NCBI GenBank assembly: GCA_021323855.1
Contig: JAJPKE010000016.1
Span: forward strand, 90,181 to 154,180
Source of the DNA: Chloroflexota bacterium
GTDB taxonomy: Bacteria > Chloroflexota > Ktedonobacteria > Ktedonobacterales > JADMIN01
DNA length: 64,000 nucleotides
Direction: 5' to 3'
Positions 33,262 through 42,438 of this stretch are shown piece by piece. Position 1 is the first letter of the stretch. Every line of letters starts with the position of its first letter. A model generated the notes under the pieces. That model made no database searches. It had not been told where the DNA came from and saw only the letters and a program-made list of their open reading frames with translations. The position numbers were made by a program, and so were the translations under genes.

Positions 33262-34530
33262 CTATGAGAGGCGCAAAATGCGCTCGAACTGCGCCGTGTC
33301 TTTATGCGGGCCGATGATGGCAAGGCGCAGCCATTCGTCGCGGAATATCTGCTGCGCAAGCTGGCGCAGATCGTCGCTGGTCACAGCATCTATGCGGCGC
33401 ATAATCTCGTCCAATTCAAGAACCTCATCGAGCAAGGCTTCCTGCCCGCCCAGCCACGAAGCAATACTATGTGTATCTTCCAGACGCAGCGCCATGCGAC
33501 CTTTCGTATATTCTTTGGCGCGCGTCAGTTCATTCGTGCTGATTTCCTCGTTGCACACGCGCGAAAGTTCCTTCAGAATCGCCTGGATCGCAGCCTCGAT
33601 GCGCTTGGGTTCGACTCCCGCGTAGACCACGAAGGTGCCGGTGTCGTAGAAGCTGACGGGAGCCGTACTGACATCATAGGCTAGCCCCTGCTGCTCGCGG
33701 ACTTCGAGGAAGAGGCGCGAACTCATGCCGTCGCCAAGAATCGCGTTGAGCAGGATGATCGGGTAATAGTCCGGGCTGGCGTGCGCAACGCCCGGCGTGA
33801 GCAGGCAGAGGTTCGCCTGCTCCGTCTTGCGATATTCCAGCCGCACACGCGGCGCGTTCGCCGGGATAGGGCAGGGTTGCCAGGTGGGCGCGTCCTTCGC
33901 CTGCCAGCCGCCGAAAAGCTCTTGCACGGCGGCAACTACATGATCGTCGTCTATGTTGCCAGCAACGCTGAGAATCAGATTGCCCGGCGTATAGTGCGTC
34001 GCCAGGTAGTCTTTGATGGCGTCGAGCGAAATCGTCTCAACGGTCTGCCGCGTGCCCGCTACCTCGCGCCCCAGCGGCAAATCCGGCCAGACGGTTTCAT
34101 CCGCCAGCACGCTCACCCAATCCTGCGGGCTGTCGTGATACATGCTGAGTTCTTCGATGATGACGCGCCGCTCCTTCTCCAGTTCCGCCGGTTCCAGACG
34201 TGGATGCTGCACCATATCGGCCAACAGCCGCAGGGCAAGATCGAAGTGCCGGTCGGCGGTCTTTGCAGAAAAAACGGTCAGTTCCTTGTCGGTGCCTGCG
34301 TCCAGCACGCCACCGACCCCCTCGATGGTTTCAGAGATGATCTGCGCTGTGGGGTATCGCTCGGACCCTTTGAAAATCATGTGTTCGATCAAATGAGAAA
34401 TGCCGGATAGTTCAGCGGTTTCATAGCGTGAGCCGACGCGAAAAAAGAGGGTGATGCTCACCGAATGCACAAACGGCATGTGATAAGTCAGCAGCCGCAG
34501 GCCGTTGGGCAGGGTATGGCGTTGATACAT
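33262..34530 (-). CDS. M16-family zinc peptidase
   Basis: A 422-residue pitrilysin-type protease. The inverted zinc motif HxxEH is HLIEH (His46, Glu49, His50), with the third ligand Glu downstream in the region around TVFSAKTADR. The second, inactive half begins after GNLILSVAGN and includes RLFLEVREQQGLAYDVS, the usual substrate-binding Arg/Tyr segment. It resembles mitochondrial-processing-peptidase-like proteins of bacteria. ATG 34530 (MYQRHTLPNGLRLL) matches the usual family start; a TTG 15 codons upstream is possible. It is not paired with a second M16 gene. Confidence 0.92.
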   Translation of the reverse strand: MYQRHTLPNGLRLLTYHMPFVHSVSITLFFRVGSRYETAELSGISHLIEHMIFKGSERYPTAQIISETIEGVGGVLDAGTDKELTVFSAKTADRHFDLALRLLADMVQHPRLEPAELEKERRVIIEELSMYHDSPQDWVSVLADETVWPDLPLGREVAGTRQTVETISLDAIKDYLATHYTPGNLILSVAGNIDDDHVVAAVQELFGGWQAKDAPTWQPCPIPANAPRVRLEYRKTEQANLCLLTPGVAHASPDYYPIILLNAILGDGMSSRLFLEVREQQGLAYDVSTAPVSFYDTGTFVVYAGVEPKRIEAAIQAILKELSRVCNEEISTNELTRAKEYTKGRMALRLEDTHSIASWLGGQEALLDEVLELDEIMRRIDAVTSDDLRQLAQQIFRDEWLRLAIIGPHKDTAQFERILRLS

Positions 34531-34796
34531 GCAGGCGGTATCCTTGATGTCCTCAATGGTGTCTTGAAGCAGCAACTTGAAACTGCTGGCAGATTATAGG
34601 CAGTTGCGTGGCGTTCTGGCAATGGCATCCAGCAGTGATTGATGCAGCAACAAGCTTGCAATGTCAAGGGTTCAACGAACCAGAAGAAGCGTGTAGTTTT
34701 GTATCACATGATGATGCCCATGAGTTGCGCTTGGCTCGGCATTGCTGAGTTTTCCAATCCGGCAATGTGAGTGCCACCAACTGGCCAGGCTTTGTA

Positions 34797-34824
34797 CATG
34801 CCTTATGGGCTGGGCATGTTTTTT
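34797..34824 (+). terminator. Terminator-like hairpin in the leader of the LssY_C gene
   Basis: CATGCC/GGCATG stem with a 10-base loop followed by six T residues. It lies in the 373-base gap (34576-34948) after the start of a minus-strand gene, so it faces no upstream plus-strand CDS. It may end a short transcript or attenuate the LssY_C gene. A GGTTC-AAC-GAACC hairpin lies about 120 bases upstream, and nothing else was recognised in the gap. Confidence 0.5.
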
Positions 34825-34948
34825 GCAGGGAACTGCGATGGCTCCTTATGCCCGTTGACATCATCCCTTTGGCGAGCTGCCTGTGAGCAGCGCCGCGAGC
34901 GCTTCGCACATAGCACGTAGCACGAAGCCATGGAGTGGAGGTGTGGAA

Positions 34949-35950
34949 ATGAAGACATCCGTTAGCACTGATTCTCCGCGTAGAGGAGTTCCCAGCTTCG
35001 TTATTGGGGGCGGAATTGCGTCAGCAGCCGTGCTTGCCGCCGCCGGTTTGGCTACACGGCGCATCATGCGCGAGAAGCGCCACCTCCACGAGAGTTCCGC
35101 TCGCGGACGCGAGGTATCCGCAGGGCTGCCTTCTACCGACCTGCCTTTGACATCGTTCAATCGCTACGGTCAGTCCGGCGACCCAATCAATGTTGAGTGC
35201 ATTGGGACGGACGGCCAGATTGGGGCGGCCTTTGCTGCTGCCGGTTGGTATCGCGCAGATGAGATTGATCTGGTCACCTCCGCGCGGATCAGTGTGGACT
35301 CGGTGCTGGGTCGAGGCTATTCTACCGCACCCGTTAGCAACCTCTATTTGTTCGGCCACAAGGAGGATCTGGCCTTCGAGCGCCCAGGGTCCAATGTTCG
35401 TCAGCGGGATCATATCCGATTCTGGAAAACCGGGCGAAGTGGTCCAGACGGGCGCCCAATTTGGGTTGGCGGTGGAACCAAAGACAGCAAGGTCGAACTC
35501 TCGAAGACGAATCACCTGCCCACCCACGGTATAGCACCCGATGTAGATGCTGAGCGCAATCTGATCGTCTCCGAGTTGGCGCAGACTGGCTATCTGGTGG
35601 AAGAGACTACCCGACCGGGATTTGGCAAAGAGACCCACGGTGTCAATGGTGGCGGCGATCCATATTTCACCGACGGCCAGGTCGCAGTGCTGACACTCGC
35701 GGATGTCTGGACCTCACCTCTCGCTACGCAGGTGCGCAGCCCATTGGGGGCACGTCTTGCACAGGGATTCGAGGGTCTCATCCGCCAGCGTTTGCCACAG
35801 CGTGGCCGCGAGCGTGCGGAACGAGAGCGTGCAGCAGTGCAGCAGCGTGCCACGTCGCTCCATGATACGAGCGGCGCGAGCAGTGATGGTGGCGAAGCGA
35901 CTACCAGCGCAAATGCTGCAAATGCGCCGCATCCCAGCCCTGCTGTCTGA
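34949..35950 (+). CDS. LssY_C domain protein, membrane-anchored
   Basis: The 333-residue protein starts with a short basic leader and one hydrophobic span (SFVIGGGIASAAVLAAAGLA). It then has an LssY_C-type domain: GDPINVECIGTDGQIGAAFA, GWYRADEIDLVTSARISVDS, LYLFGHKEDLAFERPG, VRQRDHIRFWKTG, and THGIAPDVDAERNLIVSEL. The tail is Arg/Ala-rich and low complexity. LssY_C is usually fused to a PAP2 phosphatase or multi-span protein; here it stands alone on a single anchor. ATG 34949 follows GGAGG. Confidence 0.75.
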   Translation: MKTSVSTDSPRRGVPSFVIGGGIASAAVLAAAGLATRRIMREKRHLHESSARGREVSAGLPSTDLPLTSFNRYGQSGDPINVECIGTDGQIGAAFAAAGWYRADEIDLVTSARISVDSVLGRGYSTAPVSNLYLFGHKEDLAFERPGSNVRQRDHIRFWKTGRSGPDGRPIWVGGGTKDSKVELSKTNHLPTHGIAPDVDAERNLIVSELAQTGYLVEETTRPGFGKETHGVNGGGDPYFTDGQVAVLTLADVWTSPLATQVRSPLGARLAQGFEGLIRQRLPQRGRERAERERAAVQQRATSLHDTSGASSDGGEATTSANAANAPHPSPAV

Positions 35951-35972
35951 CAAATCACCTTCTTCGCGTCTG

Positions 35973-36812
35973 TCAGGTGGCTGAAGATGCTAGCCATTGC
36001 TGATACTGCTCGCCGGTGTACTTCAGAAGCGCGAGGATGTCGTTTACTGCATCCTCTGGTACATCAGCAGCATTGGTGGGTGGCTCGGTGGTTGCACGAC
36101 CAATCAGTTTGCTCCAGCGCGCCGCCCGCGTCCGCTCCACCCAGCGCGCCGCCGCTGGCTTGGATGCGACAGCGCCAGTATCGAGCGTGTAGAGCAGGCG
36201 GCAAAGCGTGAGTACCACAAACGTGAGATTGGCTGGTTCTTTCAACCAGGCTATCCACTCCTGCTCACTGTGCGCCTGCGCTTGCCACCGCTTGACAATG
36301 GCCACCGACACCTGACGCAGACCGTCGGGATGGACGGGGGCCAGCAGTGAGCGTGGGTCCGGGCCGCTGACCACGATGCCATGTTCACGTAGCGTGTAAC
36401 GCTGGATGGGCCACCCACTCTCCAGGGGCTTCAGCACGAGGGGTTCAGGCCATTCCAGTACGGGATAGTGGGCAGCGGTTGGAAACGGCTCGCGCAATAC
36501 GTCCTGGGGAATGTAGACGGCATCCAGATGTGCGGCCCAGGCAGATGCGCTCTGGTCAAAGCGTTGATGTACGTCTCGCAGGGCGGCAACCGTCTCGTCT
36601 GAGAGCGTGCCAACGGTGACGATAATGAGATCGAGGTCGCTGTGCTGCGGGTCAAAGTCGCCAAGCGCGAGTGACCCCACCACGTACATCCCAACCAACT
36701 GCGCACCGAGGATGGCTTGAATGCGCGCCAGCAGGTCGTGTAGCACCGCGTTAACATCAGGATAGGATGTTGGTTGCTGATGCGCACCAGCAGACCTGCG
36801 CTGGCCTGACAT
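35973..36812 (-). CDS. AadA-like nucleotidyltransferase
   Basis: A 279-residue protein with a polymerase-beta-type nucleotidyltransferase core. The G-S and D-x-D motif is GSLALGDFDPQHSDLDLIIV, and a C-terminal helical domain has LVLKPLESGWPIQ and FVVLTLCRLLYTLDTG, as in aminoglycoside adenylyltransferases of the AadA/ANT(3'') group (DUF4111). Antibiotic modification is possible, but family membership does not prove resistance. ATG 36812 is set by GAGG nine bases upstream. Confidence 0.82.
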   Translation of the reverse strand: MSGQRRSAGAHQQPTSYPDVNAVLHDLLARIQAILGAQLVGMYVVGSLALGDFDPQHSDLDLIIVTVGTLSDETVAALRDVHQRFDQSASAWAAHLDAVYIPQDVLREPFPTAAHYPVLEWPEPLVLKPLESGWPIQRYTLREHGIVVSGPDPRSLLAPVHPDGLRQVSVAIVKRWQAQAHSEQEWIAWLKEPANLTFVVLTLCRLLYTLDTGAVASKPAAARWVERTRAARWSKLIGRATTEPPTNAADVPEDAVNDILALLKYTGEQYQQWLASSAT

Positions 36813-36969
36813 GCCGTATACCTCGCCTTCTCGTACGACTTGCAATGCTCTTGCTTTCAGTACGAAGGTATCACATCCTTGCGGTGCTTCAGATGGTCCA
36901 AGCTTTCGACCAACCCACAACGTGTGCCACTCCGCTTAACCCCTGCTCATCCTTCTCACTGTTGTCATT

Positions 36970-37410
36970 TCAATCACAATTCTGCCAGGTCAAGATTGCT
37001 TCCATCCCAGCGAAGTCGCTCAGTTCATCATAGCCGTTGACGGCCTCTGCCTCGCGTATGCGGACAGGTAGCCATGCTTCCGTACTGACCTGCAAGCGCG
37101 CTCTATTGACTATGATCGGCATAAAGCACTCCACAAAAGCCGTGTCTAACCGATCAGCTTCCTCTGCGGTAATGGGTCTCCCAGCGCATCCAGGGTGAAG
37201 GGTCTCCAGGCGTTCGGCAAGCCTCATGAGTTCGTTCTCCTGCCGATTGTAGAGGTGACCAATGGGCAGTGGCACGAGCAGTCCTTCAACGCTGCGCTCA
37301 GTGCAGGCAATTCCTCCGGCTTGTACACCAATCGTTACACCGGAAGGCCAGGGCAGGATCAGCATCGGATACGGATACTCGCAGAGATACATCACAGGAC
37401 GCTTAGGCAT
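36970..37410 (-). CDS. Hypothetical protein, possibly DUF6210
   Basis: A 146-residue soluble protein with VTIGVQAGGIACTERSVEGLLVPLP-type opening strands, then a helix and CAGRPITAEEADRLDTAF, ending in an acidic helix (FAGMEAILTWQNCD). The order resembles DUF6210 proteins, for which no role is established; the identification is from memory of the pattern. AGAGGAA precedes the ATG. It lies between the nucleotidyltransferase and the flavoprotein genes on the same strand. Confidence 0.5.
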   Translation of the reverse strand: MPKRPVMYLCEYPYPMLILPWPSGVTIGVQAGGIACTERSVEGLLVPLPIGHLYNRQENELMRLAERLETLHPGCAGRPITAEEADRLDTAFVECFMPIIVNRARLQVSTEAWLPVRIREAEAVNGYDELSDFAGMEAILTWQNCD

Positions 37411-37534
37411 AGTGTTCCTCTTACCTCCCTCAATCTCAGCAGATTGGCGCTAGTTTCGGACGAGCAGCGTATCGAGTTCGTGTTGCTCTCTGGATCCAAA
37501 CCTGCCCCTCCGTCCAAGACTTTCGCTATTCTGC

Positions 37535-38776
37535 TTAGGCCAGTTCGCGGGCTAGTTGCTCACCGGCGCGTCGCCCCAGTACTGTCCCCGGCAGCACACC
37601 CAACGCGCCCAACCCCTCGATAGAGTACCCTGGCGCGTGGCCGTCCAGCCGCCGCGCGCGTGGCAGCATATCAGAGGTGACGGCAATATCCACCGCCCAG
37701 GTATAAGTTGGCTCTTTACTGGCAAGCTCCGGCAGCCAATGGCGTGCGGCATTCGCCAGCCGCCGGTGATAGACGTAATCGCGCTGGGCAGCGCCAGGCT
37801 TGCCATAGCGCCCGCCGCTGACCGTCAGGCGGCCATGCCCTGGACGGAAATCGCAATACGTATACGGCGCGGAATCCCAGAACAGGGGGAATGTATCCGG
37901 CAGATTGGCGCGGAAAGCCAGCGCGTAGAGCCTGCCGGTCGGCTGGGCGGTTGGCCCGACGGCCAGCAGCAGCCCCGGCGCCTCGATGGTTGCGCCATTC
38001 GCCAGCGAGAAGCGCCAGCGTGCGTTTGTCCTCTTAGTGCTTTTCGCATTGGTGTGTTCCCAGGCGGCGACACGCGCATTGCCCGCCAGCGTGATTCCCG
38101 CCGCCCGCGCTTTCTGTGCGAGATGCGCCAGTAGCGTCAACGGCTGGATGCGTCCTTCATCAGGCAGCCAGAGCGCCTCTACGAGTGTGCTGGTGTTGAG
38201 GCGACCCGCCGTCGCCTCAGCCACCTGATCGGGCGACCACATCTCCGCCCGCAGCCCGGCATTCACACGGGCGCGTGCCTCCTGCGCCAGATGGCGAGCG
38301 GCGGTGCGATTCTCGGCAAGGCTCAGCGCGCCGGTGAGGCTGGCGATCAGTAGGGCATCGGGCTGGCGCGCCTGCTCCACCAGCGAGAGCAGTTCCCTGG
38401 TGGTGGCTGGCCACATCTCGGCGTCCGGGTCGCCTTCCGGCACATCCGCCAGCCCCATATTGATGCCCGCGCTGAGAATACCGGCGTTGCGCCCCGTCGC
38501 GCCCGTGCCGATGGTCGTTGCCGCTTCCAGCACCAGCACCCGCGCTCCCGCAGAGCGCGCGCCCAACGCCGCGTTCAGTCCGGCGACGCCTGCCCCAATG
38601 ATAACGATATCGTATGGTACAGATGGCAACGTGGCAATATCCGGCAGCGCCAGCGCATTACGCACACGCTGATCGAGATCGTCCGGCCAGGGCGCGCGTG
38701 TCACAGCCTTTGCCTTTGCTGCGGTTGTTGCTGACGTATTGCGAGTGGCCGTCTTCGTGCGCGTCTCTGGCTGCAT
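37535..38776 (-). CDS. FAD-dependent oxidoreductase (DAO family), second copy
   Basis: A 413-residue flavoprotein. A 50-residue Thr/Ala/Lys-rich leader precedes the FAD motif DIVIIGAGVAGLNAALGA (about residues 56-73), then VLEAATTIGTGATGRNAGIL. The C-terminal half has YCDFRPGHGRLTVSGGRYG and ends GLGALGVLPGTVLGRRAGEQLA. It is only distantly like the flavoprotein gene at 28412, so this is not a recent duplicate. The substrate is unknown; it is probably an amine or amino acid. Confidence 0.8.
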   Translation of the reverse strand: MQPETRTKTATRNTSATTAAKAKAVTRAPWPDDLDQRVRNALALPDIATLPSVPYDIVIIGAGVAGLNAALGARSAGARVLVLEAATTIGTGATGRNAGILSAGINMGLADVPEGDPDAEMWPATTRELLSLVEQARQPDALLIASLTGALSLAENRTAARHLAQEARARVNAGLRAEMWSPDQVAEATAGRLNTSTLVEALWLPDEGRIQPLTLLAHLAQKARAAGITLAGNARVAAWEHTNAKSTKRTNARWRFSLANGATIEAPGLLLAVGPTAQPTGRLYALAFRANLPDTFPLFWDSAPYTYCDFRPGHGRLTVSGGRYGKPGAAQRDYVYHRRLANAARHWLPELASKEPTYTWAVDIAVTSDMLPRARRLDGHAPGYSIEGLGALGVLPGTVLGRRAGEQLARELA

Positions 38777-38878
38777 GGTGTCTCGTCCTCACCGTGTTAT
38801 GGTGTTTAATTCACCGATATCACTCACTGTCATCGTTGTCGTCATCGCTATGGTTGGCCGTAAGTATACTGAGCATTT

Positions 38879-38903
38879 CACCCAGAGCGAAATCGCCTGG
38901 GTG
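38879..38903. promoter_or_regulatory. Hairpin between divergent flavoprotein and ABC genes
   Basis: CACCCA/TGGGTG outer stem and GCG/CGC inner stem around an AAAT loop, in the 269-base gap between divergently transcribed genes. No T-tract follows on either strand, so an operator or RNA structure is more likely than a terminator. Confidence 0.35.
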
Positions 38904-39045
38904 TACAAAAAGTTTGGTCCTTGCGTGTAGGGCGGCGCTTGGGTATGGTTTAGAGTGGTATGATCGCGGTTCGTGTCATGGACATCAGAACAGAAGCTCA
39001 CACGATACGAGCCTTTCTTTATCGGGATAATTGTTAGGTTAGAAG

Positions 39046-40023
39046 ATGAGTGCAGCCAAAACACGCGCGCCGGGCGCGGGATCCGGCGCAGGCACAACAG
39101 CGCGCACAGCGATACAGGTGGAGGGGCTGGTAAAGTCCTATGGCGAACACATGGCCGTGCGTGACCTCTCGTTCTCCGTGGCGGAGGGCGAGATTTTCGC
39201 ATTGTTGGGTCCAAACGGCGCTGGTAAGACAACCACTGTCGAGATATTAGAGGGATACCGTGCAGCGGATAAGGGCAACATTGCCGTGCTGGGTCTGCAT
39301 CCACGCACCGACGCGCGCCAGTTAAAGCCGCAAATCGGCGTCATGCTGCAACTAGATGGCGTCTACCCCACGCTCCGCGCCTATGAGGTGCTGCGGCTCT
39401 TCTCTGAGTTCTTCGTCAACCCGATTGCGCCCGACGAACTGATCGAACGGGTGGGGTTGCGCGACGCGGCGCGCACGCGCTGCCGCCAGCTCTCTGGCGG
39501 CCAGAAGCGGCGGTTGGCGCTGGCGCTGGCGCTGGTGGGCAGGCCGAAACTGCTCTTCCTCGATGAGCCGACGACTGGCATGGACCCGCAGGCCCGCCGC
39601 GCTACCTGGGATATCATCCAGGAGCAGAAAGCGCAGGGCACCACGGTGCTGCTGACGACGCACTTCATGGACGAGGCTGAGCGGCTAGCCGACCGCATCG
39701 CCATCATAGACAACGGCGCGCTGATTGCGCTCGATACGCCAGCGGGCCTGACGCGCGGCCAATCCACCACGACGACCGAAGTGTATTTCAGCGCCACGCC
39801 CGGCCTGGATGTCGTGGCGCTTGGCAAGTTGCCCTCCTCACGTGGCGCACGCGAAGAGACGAGCGGCAAGTATGCGATTGAAACCGGCGACGCGCGCGCG
39901 CTGCTGGCCGAACTGACGCCCTGGCTGCGCGACCGGGGAGCCGATTTAACGGAACTGCGCGTTGGTCGCTCGTCGCTGGAAGATGTCTTCCTGCGGCTGA
40001 CGGGGAAGGAGATGCGGGAATGA
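39046..40023 (+). CDS. ABC transporter ATP-binding protein (ABC-2 exporter)
   Basis: The 325-residue ATPase carries Walker A GPNGAGKTTT (from residue 55), signature LSGGQKRRLA, Walker B LLFLDEPTTGMD and the switch His in TTHFMDEA. The C-terminal extension after about residue 235 resembles that of drug-export ATPases of the CcmA/DrrA group. The first 20 residues are a low-complexity Ala/Gly/Thr leader. It overlaps the permease gene by four bases, so the two are translationally coupled. Confidence 0.93.
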   Translation: MSAAKTRAPGAGSGAGTTARTAIQVEGLVKSYGEHMAVRDLSFSVAEGEIFALLGPNGAGKTTTVEILEGYRAADKGNIAVLGLHPRTDARQLKPQIGVMLQLDGVYPTLRAYEVLRLFSEFFVNPIAPDELIERVGLRDAARTRCRQLSGGQKRRLALALALVGRPKLLFLDEPTTGMDPQARRATWDIIQEQKAQGTTVLLTTHFMDEAERLADRIAIIDNGALIALDTPAGLTRGQSTTTTEVYFSATPGLDVVALGKLPSSRGAREETSGKYAIETGDARALLAELTPWLRDRGADLTELRVGRSSLEDVFLRLTGKEMRE

Positions 40024-40778
40024 GCGCGAATGTGACAACCAGCGCACAGGCATCCGCCAACACAACTGGCGCTGCGCCGCTCTCGAAGGCGGTGCTGGCG
40101 CAGACGCGCGCCGAACTGACGATGACGCTGCGGCGCGGTGAAAGCGTGCTGGTGACGCTCATCATTCCACTGCTTTTGCTCATCGCATTGCGCGGCTTCT
40201 TCAAAATGCCGATTGACACGCTGCTGCCGGGCGTGTTAGCGGTGGCCGTGATGTCCAGCGGCATGGTGAGCCTGGGTATTGCGACAGCGTATGATCGCTA
40301 CTACGGCGTCCTCAAGCGCCTGGGTAGTTCGCCGCTGCCGCGCTGGGGTCTGCTGATGGCCAAGATCGTCGCCGTGCTGGGAGTAGAAATTTTGCAAGTG
40401 ATCTCGCTTGTGCTAGTAGCCGCCATCTTCTACGGCTGGCGTCCGGCTGGCGCGTTCTGGCTGATTGTGCCGGTTCTGCTGCTGGGAACGGCGGCGTTCG
40501 CTGGGCTGGGCATGCTGATGGCTGGCGCATTGCGGGCGGAGGCGACGCTGGCCGGCGCGAATGGGTTGTTCCTCTTCCTGCTGCTCTTCGGTGGCGTCTT
40601 TGGTTCGCTCGGCGGCGTCATTGGCAACATCTCCAATGCGTTGCCCTCGGCGGCGCTCGCTAACTCGCTCGCCGGCGCGCTCACCAAACAGGGCGTCTCC
40701 TTCAGCAACATCCTGCTACTGCTGATCTGGGCAGGTATCTTCATCGTCGCAGCGGCGCTGACCTTCAAGTGGGAATAG
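40020..40778 (+). CDS. ABC-2 type transporter permease
   Basis: A 252-residue membrane protein with six hydrophobic spans, starting with LVTLIIPLLLLIALRGFF and ending FSNILLLLIWAGIFIVAAAL. The cytoplasmic ABC-2 segment SLGIATAYDRYYGVLKRLGSSPLP is present. It works with the ATP-binding protein encoded just upstream, presumably as an exporter; the cargo is unknown. ATG overlaps the stop of the ATPase gene. Confidence 0.92.
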   Translation: MSANVTTSAQASANTTGAAPLSKAVLAQTRAELTMTLRRGESVLVTLIIPLLLLIALRGFFKMPIDTLLPGVLAVAVMSSGMVSLGIATAYDRYYGVLKRLGSSPLPRWGLLMAKIVAVLGVEILQVISLVLVAAIFYGWRPAGAFWLIVPVLLLGTAAFAGLGMLMAGALRAEATLAGANGLFLFLLLFGGVFGSLGGVIGNISNALPSAALANSLAGALTKQGVSFSNILLLLIWAGIFIVAAALTFKWE

Positions 40779-40820
40779 CCGCTGTCGTCTGACATAGCTT
40801 TGCCGACGCTGGAATCCTAT

Positions 40821-42191
40821 CTACGCGAGATGGGATTCCGGCGCTGGTTTTTCTTGCGCCTGGCTACTCGCCGTTTCCGCACGCAGCAATGGCAGTGCGG
40901 CGTAGACGGCCAGCACCGGCAGCACGATAAAGTAGTCCAGCAGGCTCCGCCAGGCCAGCAGCAGCGGCAAGAGCGAGAGCAACAGCGCCAGTTCTGGGCG
41001 CGGCGGCGTTTTGGCGCGCGCATACCAGAGGTAGAGCGCCGCCAGCGCCGCAACCTCCAGCGCGGCATAGACGGCAGGCGGCCAGAGCGGCAGCAAACCG
41101 GTATGCGTCAACTCGATCAGCCCGACGCCTGATGGGAATAGCGGCAAGGTCAGCGGCAGCAGCAAACTCTGCGCCCAGGCGGCAGGCGAGGCGATGATGA
41201 ACGGCAGGTTGGGCAGCAGGAATGCCGCCAGCGCGACGGCGAGCTGTTGCAGCGCGGCGCGTGGTCCACTCCGCCGCCAGATGATAATCGCATAGAGCGG
41301 CGCGAGCGGCCAGACGACCTGTTTGACGGCGCAGGCCAGCCCTAGCAGCGCGGGTGAGAGCCAGCGACGATTCATCGTGCGCCAGGCGATGATTGCTGGC
41401 AGATACGCGATGAAGCCGAAGGAGCCACGGAGCGCGCCGAGCAGCAAAAACTCGTTTGCCAGCAGAATGAGCAACAGATAGAACCGCAGGTCACGCGGCG
41501 CTCCCCAGGCGGCGGCCAGCGCAAACAGCACGACGAAGAGCAGTCCAGTTGGCGCGGTGCTGGGAAAACCAGCCCAGACGTTCGGCAGATAGATCAGGAA
41601 CGCCAGCGCCGGATAGCTGTGCAGTGTCGCCGGGTCATATTCGGGTCCGCGTTCCGCTGGATGTGCCAGCTCTTGCTGCACATCAAGGACGATCTGGTCG
41701 AGGCTGGGGCCATATGCGCTGCCAGCGTAGCGTCCGGCGCGCAGAGGGGTCGCGCCAACATCGGGAAACTGGCCGATGGCATGCCAGAAGCGCGCATCGG
41801 CAGTGTATGGGTTGACGCCATGCAGCGCCAGTTGCGCGTTGAAGTGATTGAAGGCGGCGGCGTCGGAGCTATACCTGGGGTTGGCGCGCGTAATGCCAGA
41901 AGCCGTGATAATGCCCAGGCTGATGCTGCCTGCGCAGGCCAGCGCCAGCAGCACCACCAGCGCCCGCGAGGTGAGGCGATAGCCTAACGAGGGGATGGTT
42001 GGTGTATGGAGATGGCGTGCGCATGCGGCCAGCAGGAGCAGCGCGATGGTTCCCGCCAGCCAGGCCGTATGCAACAGCGTACCGAGTGGCTGCGGCGCGT
42101 TGCCCGCCAGGGTCGCTGTCCAGGCATAGACCGTCAGAGCGAGCGTGCCACAGGCAAGCAAGATCAGGCGTGGCCGCATGGCGCTGTACAT
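40821..42191 (-). CDS. GT-C/GT87-like polytopic membrane glycosyltransferase (putative)
   Basis: A 456-residue protein with about ten hydrophobic spans. The first extracytoplasmic loop has YSSDAAAFNHFNAQLALHG followed by NPYTADARFW, the acidic loop pattern of lipid-linked-sugar GT-C transferases. LGLACAVKQVVWPLAPLYA matches the AxxxKxxP-type segment of the GT87/DUF2029 family. The tail is charged. ATG 42191 is preceded by GGGGGA. Donor and acceptor are unknown. It is convergent with the ABC permease gene. Confidence 0.65.
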   Translation of the reverse strand: MYSAMRPRLILLACGTLALTVYAWTATLAGNAPQPLGTLLHTAWLAGTIALLLLAACARHLHTPTIPSLGYRLTSRALVVLLALACAGSISLGIITASGITRANPRYSSDAAAFNHFNAQLALHGVNPYTADARFWHAIGQFPDVGATPLRAGRYAGSAYGPSLDQIVLDVQQELAHPAERGPEYDPATLHSYPALAFLIYLPNVWAGFPSTAPTGLLFVVLFALAAAWGAPRDLRFYLLLILLANEFLLLGALRGSFGFIAYLPAIIAWRTMNRRWLSPALLGLACAVKQVVWPLAPLYAIIIWRRSGPRAALQQLAVALAAFLLPNLPFIIASPAAWAQSLLLPLTLPLFPSGVGLIELTHTGLLPLWPPAVYAALEVAALAALYLWYARAKTPPRPELALLLSLLPLLLAWRSLLDYFIVLPVLAVYAALPLLRAETASSQAQEKPAPESHLA

Positions 42192-42270
42192 CGTTTCCCC
42201 CGGCTCGTTGCTGTCAATCCGTGTTATACTTATTCTTCGGCAGAGATAGTCTATGATACTCAACGTATTC

Positions 42271-42382
42271 GCGGCTCTAAAAGAGCCGACGCACGAACGA
42301 TAGGGCCTGAAGGCACACAGTACGGCACATAGCAGCGCATGGCTTCAGCCGTTCTCGTGCGTGCCCCGGCTGTTTACAGCCG
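42271..42382. repeat. Hairpin repeat family C, long inverted copy
   Basis: Left arm: GGCTCT-AA-AAGAGCC with GACGCACGA. Right arm, inverted: TCGTGCGTG with GGCTGT-TT-ACAGCC. It sits between the GT87-like gene and the small plus-strand gene at 42439. Confidence 0.75.
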
Positions 42383-42438
42383 AGACCTAGTATTGAGTTT
42401 TTGAGTTTTTTTACGCGGGAAATCAGGAGAGAGCAGGC

